Part shown: one piece after another, positions 1 through 10,516 of the stretch
Numbering within the stretch: the stretch's first letter is position 1
Layout of the letters: every line of letters begins with the position of its first letter
DNA from: Comamonadaceae bacterium OH2545_COT-014
Lineage (GTDB): Bacteria; Pseudomonadota; Gammaproteobacteria; Burkholderiales; Burkholderiaceae_C
Direction: 5' to 3'
DNA length: 64,000 bases
Assembly (NCBI GenBank): GCA_003859965.1
Contig: RQYR01000004.1
Coordinates: forward strand, 62,001-126,000
Position numbers and translations under genes: made by a program
The notes under the pieces: model-generated
Seen by the model: only the letters and a program-made list of their open reading frames with translations
Databases searched by the model: none
Told to the model about the DNA's origin: nothing

Positions 1-2
1 TG

Positions 3-374
3 TCAGACCACCCCTTCGTGGCGCAGCACCGTGCGTTGGTGCACAAGATTGGCGTGACCGGCGGCGATGTGCATGCCCGCATTGCGGGCGCGGCGCACGA
101 TGCCACATATCTGCTGGCGGACGTGGAAATCGTGGCCACCTACCAGCTTGCCAACATCCGCCGCACCCGCCTGGAAAACCTGCTGCACCGCCTGTTTGCG
201 CCCGCGCAAATTGAGCTGACGCTGCAAGATCGCTTTGGTCACGCCGTTAAGCCGCGTGAGTGGTTTTTGGTGCCGCTGGCGGTGATTGACCAGGCCGTGC
301 GCGCCATTGAGGGTGGCAGCGTGACACGCCTGCGCTACGACCCGGCGTCAGCGGCTTTGTTGCCTGTGGACTGA
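3..374 (+). CDS. GIY-YIG/T5orf172-type nuclease family protein, 3' part only
   Basis: The reading frame is open from the first bases of the window, so the gene is cut at its 5' end; only the last 123 or so codons are present. The visible part carries a HKIGVTGGDV block followed by RTRLENLLHR and KPREWFLVPL. I recognise these from the C-terminal part of Burkholderiales GIY-YIG nuclease family proteins (T5orf172/Mug113 type), where KIG belongs to the nuclease fold. The role in the cell is unknown for this subgroup. The stop codon abuts the first base of a long hairpin repeat. The call rests on remembered family similarity. Confidence 0.7.
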   Translation, partial: SDHPFVAQHRALVHKIGVTGGDVHARIAGAAHDATYLLADVEIVATYQLANIRRTRLENLLHRLFAPAQIELTLQDRFGHAVKPREWFLVPLAVIDQAVRAIEGGSVTRLRYDPASAALLPVD

Positions 375-535
375 GAACCTGTTCAAAATCCCAGCGCGGC
401 GTGCAAGCAGGCGGATTTGGGCGGTTTGCGGCGTTGCAAAGCCTCGCCATAGCCCGAGCTATGGCTGTGTTTTGCGCCTTGCATCCCATCCCAAACCGCT
501 TGCTGCCCACTCGCGCCGAGATTCTGAACAGGTTC
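375..535. repeat. Long imperfect hairpin repeat, family 1, copy 1
   Basis: The element begins GAACCTGTTCA and ends TGAACAGGTTC, giving terminal inverted repeats of about 17 bp. Much of the interior is also self-complementary. An inner hairpin, CCATAGC-CCGA-GCTATGG, sits at the centre. Similar elements lie at 17064-17242 and 38176-38349. It starts one base after the stop codon of the upstream gene, which suits a role at mRNA 3' ends. It has no coding capacity that I believe. Confidence 0.8.
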
Positions 536-565
536 TGAGCACGCGCTTGCGGTGTTCAGTCCGTT

Positions 566-2059
566 TTAACGGCACAAATCAAGCAGCGCCGCGCGGGCGT
601 TGGGGTAGGCAAAGGCAAAGCCGCTGGCCAGCAGGCGCTCAGGCAGCACGCGCTGGCCTTGCAGCAGCAAATCGACCTGCTCGCCCAGCAGGGCGCGCAC
701 GGGCGCGGCGGGGGTGGGCAGCCAGAAGGGGCGGCGTAGCACTTGGGCGGCGCAGCGGGTGAAGTCGGTTTGGCTGAGCGGCTCGGGGGCGGTGAGGTTC
801 CATGCCTGCACGTTGGTGGGCGCGGCGGCGCTTGGCGGTTTTTCGGCTTGTGTCCAGACGTGGGCGATGGCGCGCACCACGTCCTGCACGTGCACCCACG
901 ACAGCCATTGCCGCCCATCGCCCAGCGGCCCGCCCAGGCCCAGTTGCACGGGCAGCAGCATCAGCGGCAGCGAGCCTTGCTGGCCCAGCACGAAGCCCAG
1001 ACGCAGCAGCGCCACCTGCACGCCCAGCGGCGCGGCTTGCGCGGCGGCGGCTTCCCAGCGCTGGCACAGCGCGGACATGAAGAGGGGCTGGGGCGGGGCC
1101 GATTCGTCCAGGCTCGTGGCATCGCCCAGCGGCTGCACGCCGTAGTAGCCGATGGCCGAGCCTGAGAGCAGCAGCCAGGGCCGCCGCGCGGGCGGCTGCG
1201 CGGCCATCCAGGCCACCAGCCGCTGCGTCAGGCCCGCGCGGCTTTGCAGCAGCGTGGCGCGGCGGCGCGCCGTCCAGCGCCAGCCCAGAATGCGCGCGCC
1301 TGCCAGGTTGATGACGACCTGCACGGGCGTGGCGGCGGGGATGTCTTGCAGATTGGCCACGCAGCGCACCGCGCCGTCGAACTGCCAGGCGGCCGCTTTG
1401 GGTCGGCGGGTGAGCACCGTGACCGCGTGCCCATCGGCCAGCAGCTGGCGCACCAGTGTCTGGCCGACAAAGCCGGTGCCGCCCGTCACCAGCACGTGCT
1501 GGGGCTGCGTGCCAAAGTGCACGCGCCCAGGTGCAGCGTGGCGCGCCCGCCGTGCCAGCCGGTGCGCAGCCCAGCCGTCACGCAGGGCCGATAGCCCCAC
1601 GCCCACGCCGCACAGCGCCAGCCAGGCGCTCAACAGCCCGTGCGGCTGCCATGCCAGCGCCGTGGGCTGCGCGGCCCAGCCGCGCGCGGTGAGCGCCAGC
1701 AGGGCGATGAAGGCGCCGGCATTGATGGCCAGCACGGTGTGGGTGATGCGCTCGGTGGCGGGCAGCAGGCGCGTGCGGTCTTCCACTACAAAGTCCCACA
1801 GCGTGAGCACGATCTCCACGCCAAACACCGCCAGCAGCACCCAGGCCCAGGCGCCGTGCCACGCCCAGCACGACAGGCCGATGAACAGCGGGGCATACAG
1901 CGACGAGCGCAGCGCGTGGATGCGCAGCTCGCGCGCGGCGCCGGGGGTGCGGGGCAAGGCCTCGGTGCCTTCGTGGTGCAGCAGCGTGTCGAACGCGCCC
2001 AGCGCGCCTTGCGCGGCCATCAGCCACAGCGCCAGCAGGTGGGTGTCGTGCAAGGTCAT
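566..2059 (-). CDS. TIGR01777 family NAD(P)-dependent epimerase/oxidoreductase with N-terminal membrane domain
   Basis: The 497-residue protein has two parts. Residues 1 to about 165 hold four or so hydrophobic segments (around 55-75, 76-92, 108-128 and 140-158). Residues 187 to 497 form an SDR domain with the nucleotide-binding GGTGFVG at 193-199, a later SGSAIGYYG block and a C-terminal DUF1731-like region ending in [11 protein letters not shown]. This matches the TIGR01777 (YfcH/SulA-like) family, here joined to a membrane region. The substrate is unknown. Its ATG overlaps the TGA of the DUF4166 gene upstream (ATGA), so the two are probably translated together. Confidence 0.85.
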   Translation of the reverse strand: MTLHDTHLLALWLMAAQGALGAFDTLLHHEGTEALPRTPGAARELRIHALRSSLYAPLFIGLSCWAWHGAWAWVLLAVFGVEIVLTLWDFVVEDRTRLLPATERITHTVLAINAGAFIALLALTARGWAAQPTALAWQPHGLLSAWLALCGVGVGLSALRDGWAAHRLARRARHAAPGRVHFGTQPQHVLVTGGTGFVGQTLVRQLLADGHAVTVLTRRPKAAAWQFDGAVRCVANLQDIPAATPVQVVINLAGARILGWRWTARRRATLLQSRAGLTQRLVAWMAAQPPARRPWLLLSGSAIGYYGVQPLGDATSLDESAPPQPLFMSALCQRWEAAAAQAAPLGVQVALLRLGFVLGQQGSLPLMLLPVQLGLGGPLGDGRQWLSWVHVQDVVRAIAHVWTQAEKPPSAAAPTNVQAWNLTAPEPLSQTDFTRCAAQVLRRPFWLPTPAAPVRALLGEQVDLLLQGQRVLPERLLASGFAFAYPNARAALLDLCR

Positions 2060-2733
2060 GGTTCGTTGGCCTCGGGTGGTGGCGACGGGGCGGTTTCAAT
2101 TTCCTCGAACACGCCCACCTGCCGGAAGGTGGTGCCCAGCCAGGGGTGGCGGATTTCGATGCGGATGTTGAAGCGCTGCGGCGTCTCGTTGTGGTGCCAC
2201 AGGTAGGTCTTGCCCGGCGTCAGCCAGTGCGGCAGCGGCCAGCGCCGCCCCAGCAACTGCCAGAAATAGCGCCCGCTTTGGAAATGCAGACTGTCGCCAT
2301 CGACGAACAGGCGCAGCGTCATGCCCAGCCCCATGCCCACGTATTCCAGCACCTCGCCGCCTTCGCCCTCGCGCATGTGGCTGGTAAAGCGCACCGGCGC
2401 ACGGCCGTGCAGGCGGTAAAGCCGCTGCTTGTAGATGGCCGCGTCATGCGGGCGGCCGTACACGGTAATGTCCACCGGCACGCCCTGCTGGGTGTGGGGA
2501 ATCAGCGCGCCCTGAATGAACGGCTGCGTCAGCCGCCCCAGCCAGCGCCCTGCACGCGAGGCCATCAGCTCCGAGAGCGTGCCGTGGTAGCGCAGCGGGC
2601 GGCCCGGTTGGGGGTTCTTCTCAAAACGGCGGCGAATATCCGGGTGCAGGCGCAGCCAGTCGGCGCCCATCACCGCGCGAAACAGCTCACCTTCGCCGCG
2701 CGTGAAGCCCTCTGCCTTGCCACCCGTATCCAT
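2056..2733 (-). CDS. DUF4166 domain-containing protein
   Basis: This 225-residue protein starts [10 protein letters not shown]. It contains [21 protein letters not shown], then a body rich in Trp, Tyr and His, and ends with an [13 protein letters not shown] block. These match the DUF4166 family, which often follows or is fused to SDR-type oxidoreductases. No catalytic function is known. It overlaps the start of the TIGR01777 gene by 4 bp, which points to a joint function. The frame stays open upstream to 3834, but that stretch is antisense to queA, so I placed the start at 2733. The 45 bp between the two divergent genes must hold both promoters. Confidence 0.8.
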   Translation of the reverse strand: MDTGGKAEGFTRGEGELFRAVMGADWLRLHPDIRRRFEKNPQPGRPLRYHGTLSELMASRAGRWLGRLTQPFIQGALIPHTQQGVPVDITVYGRPHDAAIYKQRLYRLHGRAPVRFTSHMREGEGGEVLEYVGMGLGMTLRLFVDGDSLHFQSGRYFWQLLGRRWPLPHWLTPGKTYLWHHNETPQRFNIRIEIRHPWLGTTFRQVGVFEEIETAPSPPPEANEP

Positions 2734-2778
2734 GGGGTGGAATTCTGCCTGCCGCCGGGGCCGCCACAATCGCCCCCC

Positions 2779-3816
2779 ATGCGCCCTTTCACCACCAGCG
2801 ATTTCGACTTTGCCTTGCCCCCCGAGCTGATTGCCCAGCACCCCGCGCCCGAGCGCAGCGGCGCGCGCCTGCTGGACGGCGCTGGCACACAGCCGGTGGA
2901 CCGCGTTTTCCGCGACCTGCCCGGCCTGCTGCGCGCGGGCGATTTGCTGGTATTCAACGACACCCAGGTCATCAAGGCCCGCCTGTTTGGCGCCAAGGCC
3001 AGCGGCGGCCGGCTGGAACTGCTGATCGAACGCGTGCTGCCCGATGGCACCGTGGCCGCGCACATGAAAGTAAGCAAAAAGCCCCCGCCCGGCGCCGTGC
3101 TGCGCATGGACGGTGGCTTTGCAGCCACGCTGCTGGGCCGCTGGCCCGATGCCGCCACCGGCCCGCTGTTTCACCTGCGCCTGGACGGCGACGCGCACGC
3201 GCTGATGGCGGCGCACGGCCACGTGCCGCTGCCGCCGTACATCACCCACGCCGACACCGCCGAGGACGCCGCGCGCTACCAAACCGTGTTCGCCGCCCGC
3301 CCCGGCGCCGTGGCCGCGCCCACCGCCGCCCTGCACTTTGACGAAGCCGTGCTGGCCGCGCTGGACGCGCGCGGCGTGCAGCGCGCCAGCGTCACCCTGC
3401 ACGTGGGCGCGGGCACCTTCCAGCCCGTCAAGACCGAACACCTGGCCGACCACCAGATGCACAGCGAGTGGTACGACGTGCCCGCCGCCACCCGGCAGGC
3501 CATTGCCGACTGCCGCGCGCGCGGCGGCCGCGTCGTGGCCGTGGGCACCACCAGCGTGCGCACACTGGAGAGCTGGGCCGCCAGCGGCCAGGCCAGTGGC
3601 GAAACGCGCATCTTCATCACCCCCGGCTTCGCCTTCCAGGTGGTGGACGTGCTGCTCACCAACTTCCACCTGCCGCGCAGCACGCTGATGATGCTGGTCA
3701 GCGCCTTCGCCGGCCACGCCCACGTGATGGCGCTGTACCGCCACGCCATTGCCCGGCGCTACCGCTTTTTCAGCTATGGCGACGCCATGCTGCTGGCGCG
3801 CGCTGCCGCGCACTGA
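2779..3816 (+). CDS. queA: S-adenosylmethionine:tRNA ribosyltransferase-isomerase
   Basis: QueA moves the ribosyl part of S-adenosylmethionine onto 7-aminomethyl-7-deazaguanine in tRNA, giving epoxyqueuosine at the wobble position. The 345 residues are full length for the family. They begin [20 protein letters not shown] and include the hallmark blocks [32 protein letters not shown] and [14 protein letters not shown]. The start at 2779 fits the conserved family N-terminus; the longer open frame upstream is antisense to the DUF4166 gene. No other queuosine gene lies nearby. Confidence 0.97.
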   Translation: MRPFTTSDFDFALPPELIAQHPAPERSGARLLDGAGTQPVDRVFRDLPGLLRAGDLLVFNDTQVIKARLFGAKASGGRLELLIERVLPDGTVAAHMKVSKKPPPGAVLRMDGGFAATLLGRWPDAATGPLFHLRLDGDAHALMAAHGHVPLPPYITHADTAEDAARYQTVFAARPGAVAAPTAALHFDEAVLAALDARGVQRASVTLHVGAGTFQPVKTEHLADHQMHSEWYDVPAATRQAIADCRARGGRVVAVGTTSVRTLESWAASGQASGETRIFITPGFAFQVVDVLLTNFHLPRSTLMMLVSAFAGHAHVMALYRHAIARRYRFFSYGDAMLLARAAAH

Positions 3817-3873
3817 GCCGCTCCGGCCGGCCAATCAGGCCTGAGGCAAGGCTGGCTGCCGCTGCTGTTTGGA

Positions 3874-3926
3874 TGAAAAAGGGCTTTGGGGCCGCATTGG
3901 CGGCCCTGGGTGCTATCTTTTTTGAT
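3874..3926 (-). repeat. Short AT-rich hairpin repeat, family 2 copy
   Basis: Read on the minus strand, this copy has the family layout: ATCAAAAAAGATAGC, a GGCCGC/GCGGCC hairpin, then CCCAAAG and a T-rich end. It lies in the 297-bp gap between queA and glpK, which convergently end here. I see no gene in the rest of that gap. Other copies are at 5720, 19514, 27961 and 38851. Confidence 0.65.
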
Positions 3927-4113
3927 TTGCACATATCTGGCTGCGCCTGCCATCGTGCGCCTTTGTCCGTGCGTGACACGAAGGGATCTAGCGCTGGTGC
4001 CTGCGCGCTACACGGCCTGAAAAGCTGCAAGGCGCGCGGCCCCGCTTCGGCGGGCGCCTCTGGCCGCCCGTCCCGCCCCCTTCTTCGGTTTGGGGTGAGA
4101 CTCAGGCCGGCGC

Positions 4114-5670
4114 TCAGCCCGCAGCCGTGCCGGGGTCTTCGCGCGCCCAGTCGCGGGCGCGGGCCACGGCTTCGCGCCAGCGGTCCAGGCGGGCGCGGCG
4201 GGCGGCGTCGGGCAGGCGGGGGGTGAAGCGGCGTTCGGCCTGCCACTGGGCGGCAATGGCGCCGCCATCGGGCCACACGCCCACGGCCAAGCCCGCCAGA
4301 TAGGCCGCGCCCAGGGCGGTGGTTTCGGCGGTGCGGGGGCGCACCACGGGCACGCCCAGGCAGTCGGCCTGCAACTGCATCAGTAGGTCATTGCGGCTGG
4401 CGCCGCCGTCCACGCGCAGCTCTTGCAGGGCCAGGCCGGCGTCGCGGCTCATGGCGGCAAAGACGTCGGCCGATTGCAGGGCAATGGCTTCGAGCGCGGC
4501 GCGGGCGATGTGGGCGCGGCCGGTGCCGCGCGTCATGCCCACCAGCGCGGCGCGCGCGCGGCCGTCCCAGTCGGGCGCGCCCAGGCCGGCGAAGGCGGGC
4601 ACCAGGAACACGTCGCCCGTGTCGGGCACGCTGGCGGCCAGGGCTTCTACTTCGGCCGCGCTGCGGATGATTTGCAGGCCGTCGCGCAGCCATTGCACGG
4701 TGGCGCCGGCCATGAACACGCTGCCTTCCAGGCAGTAGGCGGTGCGCCGCGCGCCCGCGCTGGCCGGGCCTTGCCAGCCCACGGTGGTGAGCAGGCGGTT
4801 GTGGCTGGGCACGGCGGCGTGGCCGGTGTTCATGAGCATGAAGCAGCCGGTGCCATAGGTGTTCTTGGCCATGCCGGGGGCAAAGCAGCCGTGGCCAAAG
4901 GTGGCGGCTTGCTGGTCGCCCGCCACGCCTGCAATGCGGATGGGCGCGCCCAGCAGGGCGGGCGCGGTTTCGCCGATGACGCCGCTGGAGGGCGCCACGC
5001 GCGGCAGCACGGCGCGCGGAATGTTGAACAGGCGCAGCAACGCCGGATCCCAGTCCAGCGTTTGCAGGTTCAGCAGCATGGTGCGGGCGGCGTTGCTGGC
5101 GTCGGTGACGTGCAGGCCGCCGCGCGGGCCGCCGGTGAGGTTCCAGATGAGCCAGCTGTCCACGGTGCCGAAGGCCAGCTCGCCCGCTTCGGCGCGGCGG
5201 CGCGCGCCGGGCACGTGGTCCAGCAGCCATTCGAGCTTGGTGGCGGAAAAGTAGGCGTCGAGCACCAGGCCGGTGCGGCGCTGGATCAAGGCGGCCTGGC
5301 CCTGGCGGCGCAGCGCTTCGCAGCGGGCGGTGGTGCGGCGGTCTTGCCAGACGATGGCCGGCGCCACGGGCTGGCCGGTGGCGCGGTCCCACAGCACGGT
5401 GGTTTCGCGCTGGTTGGTGATGCCAATGGCGGCGATGTTGGGGGCGATGGCGGCCAGCTCGGCGTCGGCGCTGCCGAGCTTGAGCAGGCACTCGCGCGCC
5501 ACGGCGAGCTGGGTGTCCCAGATTTCGCGGGCGTCGTGCTCCACCCAGCCGGGCTGGGGAAAGTGCTGCGTGAATTCACGCTGGGCGATGGCGGCCACGC
5601 GGCCTTCGGCGTCGAAGGCAATGGCGCGGCTGCTGGTGGTGCCCTGGTCAAGGGCGAGCAGGTAGGACAT
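4114..5670 (-). CDS. glpK: Glycerol kinase
   Basis: This enzyme phosphorylates glycerol to sn-glycerol 3-phosphate in the cytoplasm. The 518-residue protein starts [20 protein letters not shown], the phosphate-1 motif of the FGGY kinase family. It also carries [27 protein letters not shown] and [13 protein letters not shown], all typical of GlpK. The open frame runs on upstream to 6588, but that part is out-of-frame sequence under lipA. The ATG at 5670 matches the family start. No glpF or glpD is adjacent, so it seems to be transcribed alone. Confidence 0.97.
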   Translation of the reverse strand: MSYLLALDQGTTSSRAIAFDAEGRVAAIAQREFTQHFPQPGWVEHDAREIWDTQLAVARECLLKLGSADAELAAIAPNIAAIGITNQRETTVLWDRATGQPVAPAIVWQDRRTTARCEALRRQGQAALIQRRTGLVLDAYFSATKLEWLLDHVPGARRRAEAGELAFGTVDSWLIWNLTGGPRGGLHVTDASNAARTMLLNLQTLDWDPALLRLFNIPRAVLPRVAPSSGVIGETAPALLGAPIRIAGVAGDQQAATFGHGCFAPGMAKNTYGTGCFMLMNTGHAAVPSHNRLLTTVGWQGPASAGARRTAYCLEGSVFMAGATVQWLRDGLQIIRSAAEVEALAASVPDTGDVFLVPAFAGLGAPDWDGRARAALVGMTRGTGRAHIARAALEAIALQSADVFAAMSRDAGLALQELRVDGGASRNDLLMQLQADCLGVPVVRPRTAETTALGAAYLAGLAVGVWPDGGAIAAQWQAERRFTPRLPDAARRARLDRWREAVARARDWAREDPGTAAG

Positions 5671-5719
5671 GGCAGCGCAAGGGGGGAGAGCGTCGGAACC
5701 GCCGGGATGGCGCGTTCGT

Positions 5720-5774
5720 GAAATCCAAAAAATATAGCAAACAATGCCGTCATTACGGCCCAAAAAGGCATTTT
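5720..5774 (+). repeat. Short AT-rich hairpin repeat, family 2 copy
   Basis: The sequence AAAAAATATAGC is followed by the hairpin GCCGTcattACGGC and by CCCAAAAAGGCATTTT, in the 146-bp gap between lipA and glpK. Its low GC content stands out in a GC-rich neighbourhood. It could lie in the glpK leader or promoter region. Confidence 0.7.
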
Positions 5775-5816
5775 GGCAAGGCTGTCCTGGCCAGCCTGGC
5801 AGAACCGGGCCGCACC

Positions 5817-6803
5817 TCAGGCGCCCGGGTTCAGCACGCCCTGGGCCTGCCGGTCGGCGTGGTAGCTGCTGCGCACCAGCGCGCCCACGGCGGCGTGGGT
5901 GAAGCCCATGCGGTAGGCCTCGGTTTCGAACATCTTGAAGGTGTCGGGGTGCACGTAGCGCTGCACGGGGATGTGCGCGCTGCTGGGGGCCAGGTACTGG
6001 CCGATGGTGAGCATGTCCACGTCGTGCGCGCGCAAGTCGCGCATGACTTGCAGGATTTCCTCGTCGGTTTCGCCCAGGCCGACCATGAGGCCGCTTTTGG
6101 TGGGCACTTGCGGGTGCATGGCCTTGAATTTTTTCAGCAGGTTGAGGCTGAAGGCGTAGTCGCTGCCGGGGCGGGCCTGCTTGTACAGGCGGGGCACGGT
6201 TTCCAGGTTGTGGTTGAGCACGTCGGGCGGGGCGGCTTGCAGGATGCCGAGGGCGCGGTCGTCGCGGCCGCGGAAGTCGGGCACGAGGATTTCGATTTGC
6301 GTGCCGGGCGAGCGCGCGCGCGTTTCGCGGATGCAGTCCACAAAGTGCTGGCTGCCGCCGTCGCGCAGGTCGTCGCGGTCCACGCTGGTGATGACGACGT
6401 ACTTGAGCCGCAGCTGGGCGATGGTGCGGGCCAGGTTGGCGGGTTCGTCGGGGTCGAGCGGGTCGGGGCGGCCGTGGCCCACGTCGCAGAACGGGCAGCG
6501 GCGCGTGCACTTGTCGCCCATGATCATGAAGGTGGCGGTGCCGTGGCCAAAGCATTCGCCAATGTTGGGGCAGCTGGCTTCCTCGCACACGGTGACGAGC
6601 TTGTTGCTGCGCAGGATGTTCTTGATTTCGTAGTAGCGCGTGCCGGGGCTGCCGGCCTTGACGCGGATCCAGTCCGGCTTTTTCAGCGCCGGGCCGGTGT
6701 GCTGCACCTTGACCGGGATGCGCGAGAGCTTGGCGGCGGCTTTTTGCTTGGCCGTGGGGTCGTAGGTGTGGGGGCTTTGCGCGTCGCGCACGACGTTGGA
6801 CAT
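5817..6803 (-). CDS. lipA: Lipoyl synthase (radical SAM)
   Basis: LipA inserts two sulfur atoms into protein-bound octanoyl groups to make lipoyl cofactors for the 2-oxoacid dehydrogenases and the glycine cleavage system. The 328-residue protein has both iron-sulfur motifs: the auxiliary-cluster cysteines C73, C78 and C84 ([12 protein letters not shown]) and the radical SAM cysteines C99, C103 and C106 (CTRRCPFC). The conserved C-terminal RSSYHAD is also present. It lies 19 bp downstream of lipB in the usual DUF493-lipB-lipA order. Confidence 0.98.
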   Translation of the reverse strand: MSNVVRDAQSPHTYDPTAKQKAAAKLSRIPVKVQHTGPALKKPDWIRVKAGSPGTRYYEIKNILRSNKLVTVCEEASCPNIGECFGHGTATFMIMGDKCTRRCPFCDVGHGRPDPLDPDEPANLARTIAQLRLKYVVITSVDRDDLRDGGSQHFVDCIRETRARSPGTQIEILVPDFRGRDDRALGILQAAPPDVLNHNLETVPRLYKQARPGSDYAFSLNLLKKFKAMHPQVPTKSGLMVGLGETDEEILQVMRDLRAHDVDMLTIGQYLAPSSAHIPVQRYVHPDTFKMFETEAYRMGFTHAAVGALVRSSYHADRQAQGVLNPGA

Positions 6804-6822
6804 GGGAGCGGGCGGGGTGATG

Positions 6823-7515
6823 TCAGGGCGCCAGCAGCCGCGTGAGCTGTGCGACCAGCGTGCGGGCGGCTTCGTCCCAGGAAACGGGGACGCCGATTGT
6901 AGAAAGATCCACCGCAGGCAAGCCCGCGTAGCCGCAGGGGTTGATGCGCTGGTAGGGCGACAGGTCCATGGCCACGTTCAGCGCCAGGCCGTGGTAGGTG
7001 CGGTGGCGGTGAACCTTGATGCCCAGCGCGGCGATCTTGCCCAGGCCGCTGAAGTCGGGCTGGGGCGCGGGGCTGCCGGGCGCGCGCTGGGCGGGGCGCT
7101 GCGGCAGCGCGGCGTGGCTGAAGGGGTTTTGCAGCCGCACGTAGATGCCGGGCGCGCCGGCCACGCGGTGGCCGGTGACGCCAAAGGCGGCCAGCGTGCG
7201 GATGACGGCTTCTTCCAGCCGGTACACGTATTCCTTGACGAAGTAACGCCGCGCGGCCAGGTCGATCAGCGGGTAGGCCACGACCTGGCCGGGGCCATGG
7301 TAGGTGACTTGCCCGCCGCGGTCGGTGGCGATCACGGGGATGTCGCCAGGCGCCAGCACGTGCTCGGGCCGGCCCGCCAGCCCGAGTGTGAAAACGGGCG
7401 GATGCTCACAAATCCATAGCTGCTCAGGCGGATTGGGCGTGCCTGAGGCTACGATTTCTTTCATGGCTTGCCAGGTGGCGGCGTAATCCGCCTGGCCCAG
7501 GTGAACGGTGCGCAT
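6823..7515 (-). CDS. lipB: Lipoyl(octanoyl) transferase
   Basis: LipB moves the octanoyl group from acyl carrier protein to lipoate-requiring domains, giving the substrate of LipA. The protein has 230 residues. It shows the family blocks [18 protein letters not shown] and [12 protein letters not shown] (with the catalytic Lys), and INPCGYAG with the acyl-accepting Cys. A Pro/Arg/Ala-rich insert near residue 140 ([13 protein letters not shown]) separates two conserved blocks and is probably a loop. The ATG at 7515 begins [11 protein letters not shown], as expected. It is the second gene of the DUF493-lipB-lipA set. Confidence 0.97.
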   Translation of the reverse strand: MRTVHLGQADYAATWQAMKEIVASGTPNPPEQLWICEHPPVFTLGLAGRPEHVLAPGDIPVIATDRGGQVTYHGPGQVVAYPLIDLAARRYFVKEYVYRLEEAVIRTLAAFGVTGHRVAGAPGIYVRLQNPFSHAALPQRPAQRAPGSPAPQPDFSGLGKIAALGIKVHRHRTYHGLALNVAMDLSPYQRINPCGYAGLPAVDLSTIGVPVSWDEAARTLVAQLTRLLAP

Positions 7516-7556
7516 GTTGGCTGGCAGGGGCAGGGTTGTCCGCTTGCGCTTTGCTT

Positions 7557-7868
7557 TTACAGCGCCACTTTCACCATGGGGTGGCTGCTGAGCGCGCGGT
7601 ACAAATCGTCCAGCTGGGCGCGGCTGGTGGCCGTGATGGTGATGGTGATGCCCAGATAGTTGCCCTTTTCGCTCTCGCGCAGCTCAATGGTGGCGGGGTC
7701 GAAAGCGGGGTCGAACCGCTTGGCGATGTCGGTGATGGCGGGCACGAAACCATCTTGCTTCAAGCCCATGACTTTCACCGGAAAGGCCATGGGAAATTGC
7801 ATGACGGAATCGGCATCCGTGTCAGGCGTGGCGGCGTGGGATGGGGCGGGAGGTGTGGTGTGTGTCAT
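7557..7868 (-). CDS. DUF493 family protein (YbeD-like)
   Basis: This small protein of 103 residues ends in FPVKVMG..., [23 protein letters not shown] and a final HPMVKVAL. That is the pattern of the DUF493/YbeD family, a small ferredoxin-like fold with a proposed regulatory role. The first 25 or so residues are rich in Thr, Pro and Ala and look disordered. In many proteobacteria, including E. coli, the gene sits just before lipB, as it does here (41 bp apart). This supports the call but does not define the function. Confidence 0.88.
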   Translation of the reverse strand: MTHTTPPAPSHAATPDTDADSVMQFPMAFPVKVMGLKQDGFVPAITDIAKRFDPAFDPATIELRESEKGNYLGITITITATSRAQLDDLYRALSSHPMVKVAL

Positions 7869-8144
7869 AGGGCAGGTGTATGAATCAGAGTCAGAGGGCG
7901 TTCAGTTGCAGTTGCGCGAGGCTTGCATAAAGAGGAAGGCGCCGCATCCAGCATCAAAAAAGTGTGGCGCAAGCCAATACGCCACGGTTGCGGCGATGCC
8001 ACACCCCCGCTTGCCTGTGGAGGCCTGACGAAAGGCGCGCAGCGCCGGGCGCTGAAGCTATACATTTTGAATCAATCTGGTGCGTTGGCGGGCGCGGCGC
8101 ATGGGAGAAACCGGGCGACGCCCTGCGCGCCGCAAGGTCATCCA

Positions 8145-8173
8145 GCGGTTGGGCCCGGGTTCACCCGTATAAT
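8145..8173 (+). promoter_or_regulatory. Probable sigma-70 promoter of the atp operon
   Basis: A perfect TATAAT lies at 8168-8173, preceded by a GC-rich, poorly conserved -35 region around 8145-8154. Transcription would start near 8180, about 30 bases ahead of the GTG of atpI. It also argues against using the ATG at 8175 as the atpI start. The 342-bp gap 7869-8210 that contains it separates the divergent DUF493 and atp genes. I see no other gene in that gap. Confidence 0.6.
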
Positions 8174-8210
8174 CATGAAGGTTTGCGGAAGTTACAAAGG
8201 CGGCACGGCC

Positions 8211-8735
8211 GTGTCTGACGACATGAAAAAAATCACGCTGCAGTCGCCCGAGGAGAACGCCGCACGCTACCCAGATGAGGACGGAGGCGAGGCATTCAAG
8301 CCACTGACGGCGCAGGAGGCGCGGCAGTGGCGGCAAAAGCACAAGCCTCTTTCGCTTTGGCGCGCGCTGCTTCTTCAGGTGGCGGTGGCGGTAACGGTTG
8401 TGCTGCTGGTTTTTCTGGCTACCGGTTCCCGTGGCGCCATGTGGTCGGCTGCTTATGGCGGGCTGGCTGTGGTTCTGCCGGCGGCGCTGTTTGCGCGCGG
8501 CATGGCGCGCAGTCTCGCGGCCGGGGCGGGTGGGGCTGCGTTGGCAGGTCTTTTCATTTGGGAGGGTGTCAAGGTTGCCTTGACGGTTGCCATGCTGTTT
8601 GCGGCGCCCCGGCTGCTCGGGGGCGGTTTGCACTGGATGGCGCTGATGGCAGGTTTTGTGCTCACGCTCAAGTCGTACTGGCTGGCCTTGTGGCTGCAGG
8701 CGGCGCGTGGCGGGAGTGGGGTGGGCCCGGCGTAA
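8211..8735 (+). CDS. atpI: ATP synthase subunit I
   Basis: AtpI is a small membrane protein thought to help assemble the c-ring of F1Fo ATP synthase. The protein has 174 residues from the GTG start, with four hydrophobic segments at about 46-64, 69-90, 97-118 and 125-150. The GTG at 8211 is preceded by AAAGG (8196-8200); an in-frame ATG at 8223 is the alternative. An upstream in-frame ATG at 8175 would start right at the transcription start and is less likely. It is first in the atpIBEFHAGDC operon. Confidence 0.85.
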   Translation: MSDDMKKITLQSPEENAARYPDEDGGEAFKPLTAQEARQWRQKHKPLSLWRALLLQVAVAVTVVLLVFLATGSRGAMWSAAYGGLAVVLPAALFARGMARSLAAGAGGAALAGLFIWEGVKVALTVAMLFAAPRLLGGGLHWMALMAGFVLTLKSYWLALWLQAARGGSGVGPA

Positions 8736-8770
8736 GCGTTGCGGGTCTTTGATCAAAGAATTGGTGAGAT

Positions 8771-9658
8771 ATGGCTGCTGAAACTGCGGGACATGCCCCC
8801 ACGGCTGGAGAGTACATCCAGCATCACTTGCACCATCTGCAAAGCAATTTTGCTTTCGAAGGTGTGGTGCAGAAAAGCATCGTGGACTTTGGCGTGTTCA
8901 ATGTGGACTCGCTGATCTGGTCGGTCTTCTGTGGCGTTGTGGGTTGCTGGCTGCTGTGGCTGGGGGCGCGCAAGGCAACGTCAGGCGTGCCGGGGCGCTT
9001 TCAGGCGGCTGTCGAAATCCTGGTTGAAATGGTGGAGAACCAGGCCAAGGGCGTGATCCACAACGCAAAAAGCCGCCGGCTGGTGTCGCCGTTGGCGCTG
9101 ACGGTGTTTGTCTGGATTTTCCTGATGAACGCCATGGACTTGATTCCCGTGGATTTGCTGCCGTATGTCTGGCACAGTGCCGGCCCGGCCATGGGCTACA
9201 AGGACTACATGCGCGTGGTGCCCACGGCGGATCTGTCGACGACGCTGGGCCTGTCGGTCAGCGTGCTGCTGGTCTGCCTGTTCTACAACATCAAAATCAA
9301 AGGGGCCGGCGGCTGGGCGCATGAGCTGGTGGCGGCGCCTTTTGGCGACAAGTGGTTCCTGTATCCGGTGAACTTCCTGATGCAGATGATCGAGTTCATC
9401 GCCAAAACCGTTTCCCACGGCATGCGGCTGTTTGGCAACATGTTCGCGGGTGAGCTGGTGTTCATGCTGATCGCCCTGATGGGTGGCGTATGGGCTTGGC
9501 AGTTCAACCCCATCTCTGGCGGGTTCTGGTTGGGCGTTGGTCATGTCATCGCCGGCACGGTCTGGGCCATCTTTCACATCCTGGTGATCACGCTGCAGGC
9601 TTTCATCTTCATGATGCTGACGCTGATCTACGTGGGTCAGGCGCACGACGCGCATTGA
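8771..9658 (+). CDS. atpB: F1Fo ATP synthase subunit a
   Basis: This is the stator subunit of the membrane Fo part that, with the c-ring, makes the proton path. The protein has 295 residues. It contains the conserved segment [15 protein letters not shown] with the essential Arg, and the C-terminal helix with [24 protein letters not shown]. Five or six membrane helices are visible. An insert with [13 protein letters not shown] between helices is usual in betaproteobacteria. It follows atpI by 35 bp. Confidence 0.98.
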   Translation: MAAETAGHAPTAGEYIQHHLHHLQSNFAFEGVVQKSIVDFGVFNVDSLIWSVFCGVVGCWLLWLGARKATSGVPGRFQAAVEILVEMVENQAKGVIHNAKSRRLVSPLALTVFVWIFLMNAMDLIPVDLLPYVWHSAGPAMGYKDYMRVVPTADLSTTLGLSVSVLLVCLFYNIKIKGAGGWAHELVAAPFGDKWFLYPVNFLMQMIEFIAKTVSHGMRLFGNMFAGELVFMLIALMGGVWAWQFNPISGGFWLGVGHVIAGTVWAIFHILVITLQAFIFMMLTLIYVGQAHDAH

Positions 9659-9982
<324 letters not shown>

Positions 9983-10021
9983 TTTCACGCCGCCCTCTCG
10001 GGTTTGAGAAGGAGTTGAGCT

Positions 10022-10492
10022 GTGAACATTAATGCAACCCTGTTCCTGCAGGCGGTCGTTTTCGCCATTTTGGTGTGGTTCACCATGAAATATGTGTGGC
10101 CGCCCATTGCGAAGGCGCTGGACGAGCGGGCCCAGAAAGTGGCTGAAGGCTTGGCTGCGGCTGACAAAGCCAAGGCAGAGTTGACGGCGGCCAACCAGCG
10201 CGTTGAGCAGGAGCTGGCCGCTTCTCGCAACGAGACGGCCCAGCGTCTGGCAGATGCCGAGCGGCGCGCCCAGGCCATCATTGAGGAAGCCAAGGCGCGC
10301 GCGTCCGAAGAAGGCAGCAAGATTGTGGCCGCTGCTCGTGCCGAGGCTGACCAGCAGATGACCCAGGCGCGTGAGGCATTGCGTGAGCAGGTGGCTGCGC
10401 TGGCCGTCAAGGGCGCCGAGCAAATCCTGCGTAAAGAGGTCAATGCGAGCGTGCATGCCGATCTTCTGAATCGCCTGAAAACCGAGCTGTGA
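10022..10492 (+). CDS. atpF: F1Fo ATP synthase subunit b
   Basis: This is the peripheral stalk subunit: one N-terminal membrane helix (about residues 6-26, with [11 protein letters not shown]) followed by a long, charged, Ala- and Glu-rich coiled coil to residue 156. The length is standard. It starts with GTG, preceded by GAAGGAG, and sits between atpE and atpH in the usual operon order. Confidence 0.97.
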   Translation: MNINATLFLQAVVFAILVWFTMKYVWPPIAKALDERAQKVAEGLAAADKAKAELTAANQRVEQELAASRNETAQRLADAERRAQAIIEEAKARASEEGSKIVAAARAEADQQMTQAREALREQVAALAVKGAEQILRKEVNASVHADLLNRLKTEL

Positions 10493-10516
10493 TCGGCCAC
10501 GCAAGGAGCACCATAC

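Noticed and set aside
2056-3834. 592-codon minus-strand frame covering queA
   Set aside because: Only its last 225 codons match DUF4166. The rest is antisense to queA.
4114-6588. Open frame of 824 codons joining the glycerol kinase gene to the lipA region
   Set aside because: The part upstream of 5670 is a shadow in another frame under lipA with repeat-like Arg/Pro/His-rich sequence. The kinase start at 5670 is full length.
8175-8735. ATG at 8175 as start of the ATP synthase subunit I gene
   Set aside because: It lies about 2 bp after a TATAAT -10 box and would fall at or before the transcript start. The GTG at 8211 has an AAAGG site.
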